Shown here one piece after another: positions 53,716 to 64,000 of a stretch of 64,000 nucleotides of DNA (position 1 is its first letter; each line of letters starts with the position of its first letter). A model generated the notes under the pieces. That model was not told the DNA's origin and did no database searches. It worked only from the letters and a program-made list of their open reading frames with translations. The position numbers and the translations under genes were made by a program. Origin of the DNA: Symbiodinium natans (taxonomy: Eukaryota > Sar > Dinophyceae > Suessiales > Symbiodiniaceae). The stretch covers positions 388,001-452,000 of the forward strand of contig CAJNDS010002723.1 in the NCBI GenBank assembly GCA_905221605.1. The letters are read 5' to 3'.

Positions 53716-54469
53716 GACGTCAACTGTGAATCTCTCTTCGACACCACTGGATCACCACTAATGTGGCCAGCTCCTCATCCCATATCCCATGACCCTTGCA
53801 CTGCAAGACTCAAGAGGTCTTCGACTCGTTGACGGCTTCTGAGGTTCAGTGCCAAGAACTACTTGTTGGCCAACCTGGCCGACCCAACCTCCTATGTGAT
53901 CGCGTGCCGAGCCCGGTCTCATCAGAGTCCGCTCTGGAAGTCTCCGAAGGTCTTCCGTCAGTTGGGCTTCACGTTCTCATGATGCTTAGTTTGGTGCCAG
54001 GTTCCCACATGCTCGGTTCTTAAACTGCTTGCAAGCTCTGAGGTCATATTGCAGGAAGGCCGGGAATCCCAGCATCCGACAGGCTGCCTGGACTTGTGGC
54101 TGCCCGGACTTGTCTCATAGAAGCCTGAGGTTATGTGCTTTGCATTCGTGGCCACGCTTTCGAGTCCCGATACTTGGACCAACATAACTGGCACTGACTG
54201 GTTGACTCACGCAAATCTGGATACTGGTCTCAGGATTGCAACTTCACCACAAACGTTCAGTTGACTAGCGTCCTGTCAACGACGCTGATTTCTGCGATCG
54301 CCTTCGGCTGAGAAGGGATTGTTCGGATGTCAATTCGAGATTGATCAGCTGCCGATTTTCTTGAGGCAACTGAATGTCAGAACCGCAGCTGCAAGCAGTG
54401 CTCGTGTGGGTTCTCCATGTGAGTTTGATGTTGCAGCATGGGCGGGATAGTTTTCATTAGCTGTCGAGG

Positions 54470-56555
54470 GAAAATTGCTGGGGTGGAGCCCAGGGCGGAG
54501 AATCTGGCACTCACGCCAGAGACGATGTGTGCGGAGACATCATTCAATGATCTCGCCTCAGCCATGTGAACGCTCTCCTAAAGCGAGCTCAGCTGGTCCG
54601 GCTGCCAGGAGTCCTCTTATTGTGAGGCGCAGTTTCCCGGTGGCCGGAGGCCTGCGAATCCCTGGAGCTGTGATCTCATCCCGGATTGTCCCTTGTCGCC
54701 AGGTTGGACGACGACATGCCCGACACGTCCGAGACCTTTGGGGCGTCTCCTTGGAGCTACCTGACCGCTCTTGAGCCCTTCTCCAAGGCCTTGAGTGCGT
54801 GCCCAGCAATCTTTGGCCTCCCGCTCCAGACCAGCCCTCAAAAGCCAGTTGAAAGGCTATGGAGCAAAAGCAACTAGTCAACAGCCAACCCAACAGGACA
54901 TCGCCTGAACCCCAGACGATTGCGCTGCTGTTTTGCGGTGTGTTGAGATGCCTTGCTCTCCGAAAAAAGCCGGGGTTGAACTTCGGTTGAAGCCCGCGTG
55001 TGAGTCGGACAGGCCCGGGACCCTCACACCGAAAGAGGCAGTCGTTGCCTTCGATGGCATGGAGGTACCCCTGCATAACCGAAGTCTCAAGTCTTCAGCG
55101 GCTTAGCTCTAAGGGCTAGGGCCGTCAAAAAGTGTTCGGAATGGCCAGCTCTCCAAGAAGAACAATGCTGGGGTACAGTATCCCCAAAAGGGACCTCCGC
55201 TGGTGAACGTCTTTGACTCGCAGGCCTCGGCTTTTGTCACGGAGGACTTTGCGGACTGCGAAGGCGACCGCCGGAAGTCTGTAGGGTGCTATGTCGGGAT
55301 GTATCATGAGCATCGGACAAAACAAGTTCAACTCTGTGTGTAGGGGTGCGAATGGGACCCACCAAGCATGCTGCACAACGTTCAACAAACGCAGGATTTG
55401 TCAGTTCGTTTAGGGGAATCATTGCAGCATTTCTTGTAAGTTTCTTGAGTGTTCGTCCGCTGTCAGCCCGAGGTGACCCCGCAGCAGGCATAGACAACTC
55501 TTGCAGCTCTGATCGAAGGCCCCGAGCGTTGGCAAACTGCAGCGCTGGAACCGGAACCGTTCCTGGAGAGGCTTCAGGTGACACCTGCTCCAACCACCGC
55601 CAACCTCAACCTGCAGGCCCGCTGGTTTCTGCCAACTTTGCGTGCAGCTTTGTGCACAATGTTACACAGTTCGTGGTGTGCAAGCGATGCAGGAATACAC
55701 AGTCACCCCCTGGTCAAGCTGTACTTGCTACATGTTGGCCACCGAGTGCACACTTGCCGAGTGCACACTTGGTGTCCTAAGCATCTGCCGAAGCTTCTCT
55801 TGTCCTAGGCAGTGTGTGCCTGGTGTGATGACAAGAAGCGTGACGTGTCCAGCAGGGGTTACATGCCAGGACATTGTCAGCGAGCTTGTTGTAATGCTCA
55901 GACAACCCTGTGCTCACGAAACTCGTTCCTAAACATTCATTGTGACTTTGCGTACCAGGAGCCGAAGCCCTCCACAGCACAGTCTTGCGTTTGCAAGCAC
56001 TGCTCGGACTGCGACGTGCTCCCCTTCGTCCAGGCCTCAGGCAGCAGTAAGGAGAAAGCTGGTCCAACGGTGCAGGCGGTACCGACTCAGCAACACATCT
56101 GCAGGGGTCATGCCCCTGAGGTCCTCGCAACTGCTGCTGCATACGGAACGACTGGCCTGGTGGCTTTTCTTCTCTGGCTGGGGTTCGTCGTCGTGGCGCA
56201 GCTCGAAGAGGTCAGGGGTGGCAACTCTGGACGGCAGTTGACATTGGACTGTGTCGATCACCTCAGTGATGCAGGATGATTACACCGACATGTCGTGCGG
56301 CCTGAAATGTACTCGACTCGGTGACAAGTCTGCCATCCACTCACATGGCTGTTTGTCAAAGCAGGTCTGGGCTGCTTCTGCAAATTCCTTCCCATCGTGA
56401 CAAAGAAGCTTTGTCTGCAAAGCTGCAGCGAGTTTGTTGGATTGTCGGCAGTGATCTTGACAGCTTGTTGCTTGCCCTCTTGAGGATCATGACTTATGCA
56501 ACAATGCTTCTTATCATCGTGCTGGTGGTGACTGTGACTTGGTCAGATCATTGAA
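54470..56555 (+). CDS. Thrombospondin type 1 repeat membrane protein, multi-exon
   Basis: TSP1 domains are extracellular adhesion modules. Three blocks fit one: 55,693-55,730 (EYTVTPWSSCTC, the Trp and first Cys), 55,813-55,869 (CVPGVMTRSVTCPAGVTC, the CxxGxxxRxxxC core) and 55,960-56,035 (EPKPSTAQSCVCKHC, the closing PxxxQxC). The third joins the second cleanly across a GA donor (CCAG|GACATT). 56,121-56,210, flanked by AG and GT, encodes a membrane helix (GLVAFLLWLGFVVVAQLEE). A second hydrophobic block (ATMLLIIVLVVTVTWSDH) ends at TGA near 56,554. Upstream coding-like blocks that may belong here: 54,470-54,565 (ENLALTPETMCAETSFNDLA), 54,703-54,790 (DDDMPDTSETFGASPWSYLT), 54,948-55,106 (VELRLKPACESDRPGTL), 55,150-55,340 (NAGVQYPQKGPPLVNVFDSQ) and 55,490-55,570 (LIEGPERWQTAALEPEPFLE). 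The join between the first two TSP1 blocks is not in phase as read, so a small exon or different donor is missing. Confidence 0.55.
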
Positions 56556-56559
56556 AACT

Positions 56560-57670
56560 TGTACCACGTAGTGCATACTGCTGACAAGAGCATACTTGTC
56601 TACTTATTTCGGGAGCGGCTCGTGCTCTCTTTCCCGTATGTATGTCCAGTGGATGACTTGCAGTCATGTCTCCACACAGCACTCTAAACTGAGAGCCCGT
56701 ATAGGATGAAGTCTTTATGCTCACACAACACTTCGGCCTGCGAAGCGCACCACTTTTCCTTCTATTCCTCTCATAGGTCCTCCCAAAACAGAGGCAAGAG
56801 GCAAGGATGTTGTGATGATGTTGCAGGTGCTGACTGGTCACTACTGCCAGATCACTACCAGATTGTCGGATGCCACTAATGACGCTTGTGTGTCTGTGTC
56901 CGAACCGGAGACAGAAGTGGATGCCCAGAAAAGGTAGAAGCCTGAAAGCAAGCGGAAAGTAAACCAAATTGCAGAACTTGTGGATCGTACGGAGAGGGTA
57001 AACAAAAGCTGAGATGTTCAAAAGCGGGAAGCAGAAGAGAATGCGAAGCAGTCTAGACTGCTAGAATGCACCGACAGTCCAACGGCTAGCCTATTGTCTC
57101 TGCGTCATACATTGCTGCCGCTACCTTAATCAACACAATCTTGCGCCGTGTATTCTGCCTTCAATTACTACCGGCCGAGGAAGGGTGAGAGATGACAAGC
57201 CATTGCGAAAACATGCACGCAAGATCTTTAAGATCATTCAAATCATGCTAATGTGATCAACTTGGGACAGGCATTGGTGCCAATTGGTGAGATTTACTCC
57301 GATTGCAAGGGAAGTGTGACCTTCACTCAATTAGCTCACAGCTCAGACTGCTCGGATCGAGGTCAATTCGTGAATGGCTTAGCTTGCTGTCTTTCCAACT
57401 CGGCACAGGCTATCGGCGGCATCGTCGTCTGGGTTGTATCCTTACTGGAGAGAGGGCTTGCAGTCCACACACGTCCCGGTTTCCGAAGCAGTGAAGCATC
57501 GTTGCTGCCGGTCCGGATCTCTGAGGTGGTGCAGCTGATCGTGGGCGTTTATATGCATCGCAACAAGCGTGTCGCTTACCAACATGACCCCAGGCCAAGG
57601 CTATCAGCCGCACTTAATTCCTAAAAGGCAGCCGAACTGCAAGGCTCTCTGTCACGATCTCCCTTGCTCT
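56560..57670. other. Unresolved stretch
   Basis: A plus frame at 56,815-57,125 is coding-like but crossed by TAG (56,936) and TGA (57,010), between blocks such as SVSEPETEVDAQK and KRKVNQIAELVDRTERVNK. The ORF at 57,253-57,624 shows no motif. I cannot support a gene here. Confidence 0.3.
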
Positions 57671-57671
57671 C

Positions 57672-57905
57672 ATGTGTACCGAGGCCAATGCCACCATGGC
57701 TGCACACCGCGCAGTCATCTGGCGTGGCCTGGCAAAGCGTTTCGGGTTCACCGCAGTGGTATCATGTCGCGATTTGCCGTGGCTCCGCCAAGTTGTGCAA
57801 GGCACTGAAGCTTATTTGCAAGCCACTGAATGCAGTGGGACCATGATATTGTGTAGAAGAGTACCTGCAGCTCCACAGACGAGCATAGGTAGTTGGTTAA
57901 GGTAG
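57672..57905 (+). CDS. Candidate coding block, unknown
   Basis: The frame reads MAAHRAVIWRGLAKRFGFTA then VVSCRDLPWLRQVVQGTEAY, regular and soluble-looking, closing at 57,903-57,905. A second overlapping frame is less protein-like. No family seen. 57,906-58,690 holds short frames only. Confidence 0.3.
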   Translation: MCTEANATMAAHRAVIWRGLAKRFGFTAVVSCRDLPWLRQVVQGTEAYLQATECSGTMILCRRVPAAPQTSIGSWLR

Positions 57906-58699
57906 CCCCAAACAAGTCAACACTTGTTTCGAGACTGCTGCAAGTATTCCATGTAGATAGGAGCAGGATTCGCAAAAAGCATCCAGCTGACTTCAAGCTT
58001 TCAAGAAGCGCGGAGGAACAAAAAGGTGCTCACAGCATCTGCGGCCAATCGTAAGCTTGCACATTCGTAGGAGCTGATTGCTCCGGATCCTTGGTGGTTG
58101 CTTGTCTCCATATGTCTCCAAATACGCACAAAAGTTCCCTTGTGTACAACTGTCTGTCACGTATGTTCCGGGAGCCATTGACTCTAATCATATCTCCCTC
58201 CCGAAATGCATGAGCGACTGCCAGGAGGGTTTCGAATGAACGTGCACGCGAACTGACGATGTAAGTCAAGACGATGTCGTTCTGAACTTTAAGACCCTTA
58301 GATGCTTCACCGCGAATGACAAGAGAACAGCTCCCTCCCTTTGGAGGGCGAGCTGAGCCATCGTGCCATGTGGACGCTGAAACGGCGTTCTCTGTTCAGC
58401 ATCGGCGTGCTATTGCTGTTGTACATGATTCGGCAGGATGCCCATGTCTCGAGGGCGTGGCATGTGCAAGTTTCCGCGCTTCTTCGGTTGACGCAGTGCG
58501 GAGGAGACGGCGTTCCTGATGCCCAAGCCGTCCGGGAGGGACCGCGTGGTCTTAAGGTTGGGCCATGCCCTTAAATGCCGTTGGCTGCTGTAGTCGACAA
58601 ACGTCTCATGAAGGGCCCGGATACCACCTGAAGCCGATCCAAACATTCCGCCCGGAACTGGGTACATTGTGCACATCATGAGCCTGACTTGTGCCAAGC

Positions 58700-60290
58700 T
58701 CCTCGGCTGTACCCCAGAGCCCAGAGACCAAGGTGGCATCCTCTTATGAAAAAGGGCAGGCCGCCTACGATGCCATGATGCTGGGATACATGCTGCCGAG
58801 AATGCTCGAGAATTTGGCCAGCCTTGCCAGGCCACATGGTCCCATTAAGTTACCGGCCTCATTCGAGGCATGGCCAACGGCAAACTGCTGGCAGTGTTGC
58901 AGCCTTGTGGCGATGGAGGCTCTGCGGTCGCTGCGCATTTTCGAAGAACCGAGGCGGCCCTGGATCTTTAGCCAGAATGTGCCACAATCCGGGTTGCCCA
59001 CACGATCAGCACAACGTCTCAGGCTAGATGCCGAGCTTCTCCCTGAGCGTGTTGTTCAGAAGGCCTGAATGTTTCATAGCGTTTCATGAAGTTGAATGTC
59101 TCCCCAACGGCTGGCGACAGGGAACACACTTCTCGGTGGAGGACGCGGTCGATGCATGTGTCCAGGAAGCCCATGTGCAGCATGAGTGCCCGGGGCGCAA
59201 ACTTGTGAGGAGGTGGTATATGATGGGCAAATCCGGGGTCAGGCAGTGCCTTGTCAGCAATCCTATGCTCCTTCAAGCTAAGATGCAAACTGCGAGCTGA
59301 GTTCCCAGCGCGAACATGTTGCAACGTGCCCAGATCTTCTTCTTGAAGCCCAAGAGAGTGGAAAGCCTAGTGGGGCTACACTGGCTAGGTGGCCATGAGC
59401 ACGTGTTGCAGAACGCCCAGTGCAGAGATACTGGCAGGTCTTTTACAAGGAGTCCCGAAACCTTCCCGATGACGGCGAGGCTCACTGGAAGGGCTGCTGT
59501 CCATTCTAAACTGGCGCTTGGACACTTCTGCACCAGCGCATCAAGTGCGAAGGACTATGGCGAAGGGGGGTGGCTTTGTGGCATTGGCACCGAGAAGGGC
59601 GCCTGGTTCTGCAGGACACCAGCATCCGCAGCCTCTGTCTATGATAGCTGGGCACCTGCAGGAAACTGGTGCGACGGCTGAGGTTCTAGCTTCACGAGAA
59701 AAAGGTCTCGCCGGCATGCGCTCGATCAGCTGAACCGTACCGGTATGTTCCACATGTTCGGCGAGCAGAGAGTGCGACCATGTTCCATGCCTGCTTGACG
59801 CGCTTGAAAAGTTTGTGCTGGAAACCCTGGCTCGAAAGAGATTGTGGACAAAAACACAAAGATGCCGCAAACGGCAGCCTAGAGAAACTTGTGTCTGGTA
59901 TTTGGGATTTGCTTGCCTTTTGCTGTCTTCTGCCGCCATGGATCAGCTGGTCTGATCCTGAGTGTCACAGAGTCGCTCATAACCTGCGGAAGCCTAAGCC
60001 GCAGCAGCTTATAGGCAGGGGGACTACGCCCAGGTCAGAAAGAATCGCGAGCACCAGCGGAACATCCTCAAGGATGATCTATGGGTGTGGTATGGGTTGT
60101 CGGCTCCCGCAGCGAGCTACCGGATACTGTCCGCATGTCGCATGCGTGCCGCGTGGGAAAGAGCCCTCGTCACAGTCTACGTGAAGAGTGCTGCTCGCTG
60201 CCAAGTTGGCTCAAAGACTTCAGAGATCTCACGAAGCCTTGTTTGGCGAAGCCGACTTCTAGTCAGCGACTCGGAAGGTCGAACTTGCTA
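58700..60290 (+). CDS. Unrecognised multi-exon gene upstream of SDHB
   Basis: Coding-like blocks: 58,720-58,850 (SYEKGQAAYDAMMLGYMLPR then MLENLASLARPHGPI), 58,855-58,965 in another frame (GMANGKLLAVLQPCGDGGSA), 59,087-59,220 (NGWRQGTHFSVEDAVDACVQ), 59,330-59,395 (IFFLKPKRVESLVGLHWLG), about 59,420-59,500 (RYWQVFYKESRNLPDDGEAH), 59,540-59,640, and 60,022-60,180 after an AGGCAG acceptor (DYAQVRKNREHQRNILKDDL then WVWYGLSAPAASYRI). The last is very protein-like. I cannot name the family. The frame shifts imply at least six introns. Confidence 0.4.
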
Positions 60291-60447
60291 AAACGGGGAG
60301 CCCAACAAAAGCCTTAAACTCGACAGTCTCAGGTGGCAAAGATGGCCATGGCTGCGATGGTTCGTAGGACCCTTGCTCAGCGTGTGTAAGCAACATCACA
60401 TGCGGAAACACAAAAACCACCACTTTCGTAAGAATGAGCCCACGGGC

Positions 60448-60500
60448 TCCTTGAAGTATGATGACCCCCTTTAAGGACCCCCAAAAAGGCAGCCTTATTG
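60448..60500. repeat. Short dispersed repeat, copy 2
   Basis: AGTATGATGACCCCCTTTAA then GGACCCCCAAAAAGGCAGCC resembles the block at 16,040-16,150. Confidence 0.4.
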
Positions 60501-60539
60501 ATTTTGAAACATGTTGATGTTGATCCCCCCCGCCCCTTC

Positions 60540-63500
60540 CCCCGCCACTTGGGCTTGTGGTGCAGGTCCTTGGGTCACCGCTTCCCCGTTCGCAGCTTTG
60601 CCGCGGTGGCAAGCTGCCGAGCAATGCCTTAAGGGAATACGCCGTTATGCGCTTGGTATACGACGCCACAGTAGAACTTGCAACGTCACATCCCACGAGG
60701 CCCAGCCACAGACGTTTGCCATCTACCGCGCCTTAGCAAGCTGTGGTGCCTGTGGTGCCTGCGGTGCCTGCGGTGCCTGCGGTGCCTGACTTCCTGATTT
60801 CTCCGTCATTGTGCATCTGAGGATATGACCCGGACAAGCAGGCCAAGCCTTTCTTGCAGGACTGGCATTGTGGGGCGTTGCATGGCCTCGTCAGCGGGAG
60901 GGAGAGAGCATGCGAAGATGTGCGGTTTTCATTCATGTGCCTCCCATCAGGACTACACCATTGACCTCAAGGTTCTCTGTGATTTGCGCGCGCTTCCGTG
61001 CGCAAGTACTTGTGATTGCTGGACAGCGTCATCTGTGTCAGGCTTGTGGCCCCATGATTCTTGACGCTTTGGTCAAGATCAAGGACGAGGCATCTGCTTA
61101 ATTGCAAGAGCAACCCTCAACCCTAAACCCCATGTAAATCTAAGTCGCTACCGTAGTCGCTCCACAAGTCGAGTGCTTCTGGATCATCGGATGTGCACGA
61201 TGTCTTGCATAAACCCTAAACCCCTAAACCCCTAAACCCCTAAACAACCCCTAAACCCCTAAACCCCTTGTATTTGAACTGCACTTCCTGATACAAGAAA
61301 GCCGAGGTGGATGCCACGCTCACCTTCCGCAGGCAGCTGGGTTCCTTTGGGTCCTGGGTCGGCCGTGTGGTCGATTTCGGCCCGTAAGCTTTGGCCCATT
61401 TTCGGGGAGCCCTACCTAGAAGGGGCCGCGGTATAACAGGAGGAGGAGTGAAGGCATTGCTGGAAGCACAGAAGTCCGACTGCCCTGCAGATCCTGCCGC
61501 GAGGGCATTTGCGGCTCTTGTGCCGGGAGCTCAGCTGCGACGTCCTGCTGACCGCGGGACAGAGTTGCATTGATAGGGGCCCCGAAACGGACAAGCACAA
61601 ACTTTTTTTGTTCAGGAAATCCTAAGGTCCCTGTCCTAATTGCTGCTTATGTGCTTCTTGAGGGGCCCAAATGTGTAATTGAGTTACATCAGTGATTGCA
61701 GCAATGCAACATGCCTCCAGTGACAGCCCAGTGATGCTGCATGCCCCCAAAGGGCAAGGAGGATGTACGGAAGCTTCTACGTAGGCTTCTTCATTACGTA
61801 CTACAGCTTGCCAGAGGCCATGAACATCAACGGAAAGAACGGCCTCGCCTGCCTGCTGTACATCGAGCCAAGTCTGGCCCTCAGAGAGAAAGGTCTCAGA
61901 AGTCCAGAGAGGGCCACGTCAGCTTCACGCCGACGCGCTAGCTGGAAGGGAGGAGGGAAGGAAGCGGGAGGAGAGCCACAGGCCACGTGTTGTTTCTCTA
62001 CTGGTGACTGTAGCACGAGGCAAGCAGGCCATCGAGATCCAGCCCCTGCCGCACACCTATGTCGTCAAGGAGAGCAGTCTTCTGAGCCTTGTTACGCCAG
62101 CGTGCCCACACTCATGAGTGTCACTAGCTCTCCAGCATGTGAGATTGGGCTGCCGTGTCCACAGGATCTTGTGCCCGACCTTACGAACTTCTACAACCAG
62201 TGAGCTGAAGTTTGGCATAGACGTGGGTCATGTCGGGCTGTGCCTTTAGGCTGTGCTTGTGCACGCAACCGAGTACTAGGTACAAGTCGATCGAGCCATG
62301 GCTGAAGCGGAAGGCCAAGACTATCCGACCAGAAGCCATTAAGCGTAGTTGTTGGAAAGACACTGTTGCAGGACACGAAGGCCAAGGGTGAGAAGGACTC
62401 GGTCGGCGTTACCATGTTCTGCTCGTAGCAGCCTTCAAAGGGGCACTCCAAGAACCTTGCACATGAGTCTCTTCACATGGACGGTGTGGAAGTGTACTGC
62501 AGTAGTGGACCGAGCCATGCTTGATGTGCGGTCTTCTGAGCCCAACAGGAGTACTTCCAGAGCCGTGAGGACCTCTAGCAAGATATCTAGCAGGGGCATG
62601 GTGCATACACAGCAGGTACTAGCAGGTAGCTCAGGGCACACTGACACTTTACCTGGCAGGACCGCGCAAAGTTGGATGGCATGTACGAGTGCATCCTGTG
62701 TGCCTGCTGCATGACCTCCTGCCCCTCCTATTGGCCTGCCTTGCCTTTCTTTGAGGCTGTTTTCGCGCGCAAATATGGCATTGGCATGCATGGCAGGTGG
62801 AACCCGGAGTACTACCTCGGCCCTGCCGTGCTGATGCAGGCTTGCAGTATCTTGCAGTATGGGACGGGCATGCAGAATCTGCAGAAGGGCATGGGCAAGC
62901 AAGGCCTACCGCTGGATTGCGGACTCCAGGGACCAGTTCACTGAGGCCGGCAAGCTGTCCGAGCGAACATATCTAACCAAATGGGGGTTTACGAAGATAC
63001 GGGACCCCCCCATATAGCTCCCCAAACAGTACGATCCCCTTATAATAAGGACCACTACCAATAGTTTATTCTAGATTGATTCAGAAACTGTTTCATGGAT
63101 TTTGGGATGAATCTCTGGAATAGAAAGTGTCTTCATGTGGATCCGGGCTATGCAATCAGTTGATTCTGGCTGGACCTCCCCAGGAGCGACTTGCATGGGT
63201 CAACGACACCATGAAGCTTTATCGCTGCCATGGTGACCAAGTCGCAAGCAGCATTTTCGGCCGCGTGTTTTGTTTGGAGCTGCATGGCGTGTTGACAACG
63301 GTAGCTTCAAGAGATACAAGCGAGCTCCAATATCCGAGCTTTCAAATTCTGAGCCCAACCTGTCAAAGTGGCTCAGCACTGAAGTTCCAAGTGCCAAACC
63401 CTCATAAAGCACAGCCGAAAGCCAGAACCAAAGCAGCAGCCCCGCGCACGCATTTCTGCTCGGGCAGTCGTTTTGCGCACGCCATGCCGAGCTCTCAGTT

Positions 63501-63935
63501 TGTTGTTGTGCCCCAAAATGTAAGCAAGCGAAACTGTTATTTCGAAAGTTCGACCTCACACAATTCCCGACCAACAAGGGAAAGCCACCACAAAACGCGC
63601 TACAAACAGCATACAAACAACCCACACCACATAAAACAAAGAAGGATCGCAACACTGGATGTGCTTGGATGGCGAGGTTGAAGCCCTCAGAAGGCGTCGA
63701 GGTGTTAAGATGGCCAGCGATGTCAGAAGCGGCGCCGCCGAAACTGCAGAACTGGACGGCTTGTGGACTAAAGTGAACCATGTAGTGAGAGATCCCGACC
63801 TCACAAGAAACAGCCTGTCTCACACCGGCCTGGGGCCACGTAGGCAGGGCGCCCCCTACAGGGAGCATCGGGGTGGGCAACCGAGGCATCATGAACTGCA
63901 CCAACTGCTGCCCCAAGGGCTTGGACCCCGCGAAG
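60540..63935 (+). CDS. SDHB: Succinate dehydrogenase iron-sulfur subunit, 17+ exons, 3' end off window
   Basis: SDHB passes electrons from succinate oxidation to ubiquinone in mitochondrial complex II. Exons: ..60,727 (QTFAIY); 60,822-60,859; 60,951-60,971 (DYTIDLK); 61,042-61,089 ([15 protein letters not shown]); 61,307-61,332 (VDATLTFR); 61,491-61,521 ([10 protein letters not shown]); 61,817-61,876 ([15 protein letters not shown]); 62,028-62,069 ([11 protein letters not shown]); 62,165-62,199 ([11 protein letters not shown]); 62,280-62,313 ([11 protein letters not shown]); 62,372-62,395; 62,549-62,569; 62,660-62,733 ([20 protein letters not shown]); 62,797-62,839 ([14 protein letters not shown]); 62,904-62,945 ([13 protein letters not shown]); 63,184-63,232 ([16 protein letters not shown]); 63,886-63,935 ([16 protein letters not shown]). 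Phases join at every junction. All Cys ligands of the 2Fe-2S, 4Fe-4S and 3Fe-4S centres are present. The first exon's start and the presequence are uncertain; [15 protein letters not shown] near 60,570 could be part of it. Donors: 10 GC, 4 GA, 3 GT. Confidence 0.95.
60740..60788. repeat. 9-bp tandem repeat
   Basis: TGCGGTGCC (and TGTGGTGCC) repeated about five times within the first SDHB intron. Confidence 0.85.
61117..61270. repeat. Interstitial telomeric repeats in an SDHB intron
   Basis: A short CCCTAAACCCC block near 61,117-61,133 and a longer (CCCCTAAA)n array at 61,209-61,268, both inside the SDHB intron between exons ending 61,089 and starting 61,307. Confidence 0.9.
62983..63065. repeat. 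Short dispersed repeat, copy 3
   Basis: ATGGGGGTTTACGAAGATAC, CCCCAAACAGTACGATCCCC and TTATAATAAGGACC, related to 16,040-16,150. It lies in an SDHB intron. Confidence 0.4.
63233..63885. other. Last complete SDHB intron in view
   Basis: The long frames on both strands here (63,127-63,681 plus, 63,200-63,976 minus) overlap SDHB exons out of frame and have no motif. I regard the stretch as intron. Confidence 0.6.
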
Positions 63936-64000
63936 GCGTAGTGGTACGGCTTGCTGCAACTGGATGTCTGAAACATTCTGGAACTCTGAAAGCCGCCTGG

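Noticed and set aside
55660..55710. FVVCKRCRNTQ resembles an eIF2-beta/eIF5 zinc-ribbon start
   Set aside because: No second CxxC or GFxA block follows in a workable frame, and the overlapping frame gives a much better TSP1 domain.
56548..57021. 157-codon minus-strand ORF
   Set aside because: No motif and unusual composition; it runs antisense to plus-strand coding-like text.
61763..61816. MYGSF text just before AMNINGKN, suggesting SDHB had lost two 2Fe-2S cysteines
   Set aside because: The true exon [10 protein letters not shown] lies at 61,491-61,521 and joins AMNI in phase across a GC donor, so the stretch is intron and the cysteines are intact.
63200..63976. 258-codon minus-strand ORF
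   Set aside because: It overlaps two well-supported plus-strand SDHB exons and contains no recognisable domain.

Overview
The window looks like nuclear DNA of a dinoflagellate, probably a Symbiodiniaceae-like species. Four things point there. Genes are cut into many short exons whose introns often begin with GC or GA rather than GT, and nearly always end AG followed by an exonic G. CCCTAAA/TTTAGGG telomere-type repeats are scattered internally. There are fragments of retroelements of a kind I recall from dinoflagellate genomes. Every gene I can identify lies on the plus strand, as expected of unidirectional dinoflagellate gene blocks. Almost no gene is a single long ORF, so I found genes by translating short blocks and matching conserved motifs. 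Exon boundaries are my own reading, not a computed gene model.

Identified genes, left to right, all plus strand: a 3',5'-cyclic-nucleotide phosphodiesterase (about 17.6-21.6 kb, all metal-binding motifs present); a circularly permuted GTPase of the YqeH/NOA1 family (26.7-35.2 kb) with an apparently intronless glycosyltransferase-like gene inside its largest intron (28.17-29.62 kb); a selenoprotein W-like thioredoxin-fold protein with an in-frame UGA in a CxxU motif (37.2-37.7 kb); one exon of the splicing factor SF3B4 (41.0 kb); a thrombospondin type 1 membrane protein (54.5-56.5 kb); and succinate dehydrogenase iron-sulfur subunit SDHB in at least 17 exons (60.5-63.9 kb, continuing off the right edge). 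These are unrelated housekeeping and signalling functions (mitochondrial respiration, organelle ribosome GTPase, cyclic-nucleotide signalling, redox, splicing). I see no sign that they form one pathway.

Between them lie unrecognised coding-like exons (most of 0-13 kb, 22-26.6 kb, 35.7-36.8 kb, 38-40.3 kb, 43.1-44.7 kb, 47 kb, 52-53.7 kb, 57.6-60.3 kb) and much repeat DNA: a nested minisatellite complex at 13.1-15.0 kb, a 33-bp array at 46.4-46.7 kb, a 370-390 bp tandem array at 47.8-49.0 kb, G-rich and triplet/hexanucleotide tracts at 50-52 kb, interstitial telomeric repeats at 17.3, 44.9 and 61.2 kb, a LINE-type fragment at 41.9-42.8 kb and another retroelement fragment at 49.0-49.2 kb.

The most unusual structural feature is a run of eight consecutive inverted repeats at 45.04-46.08 kb. 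I found no tRNA, rRNA, CRISPR array or bacterial-type operon.
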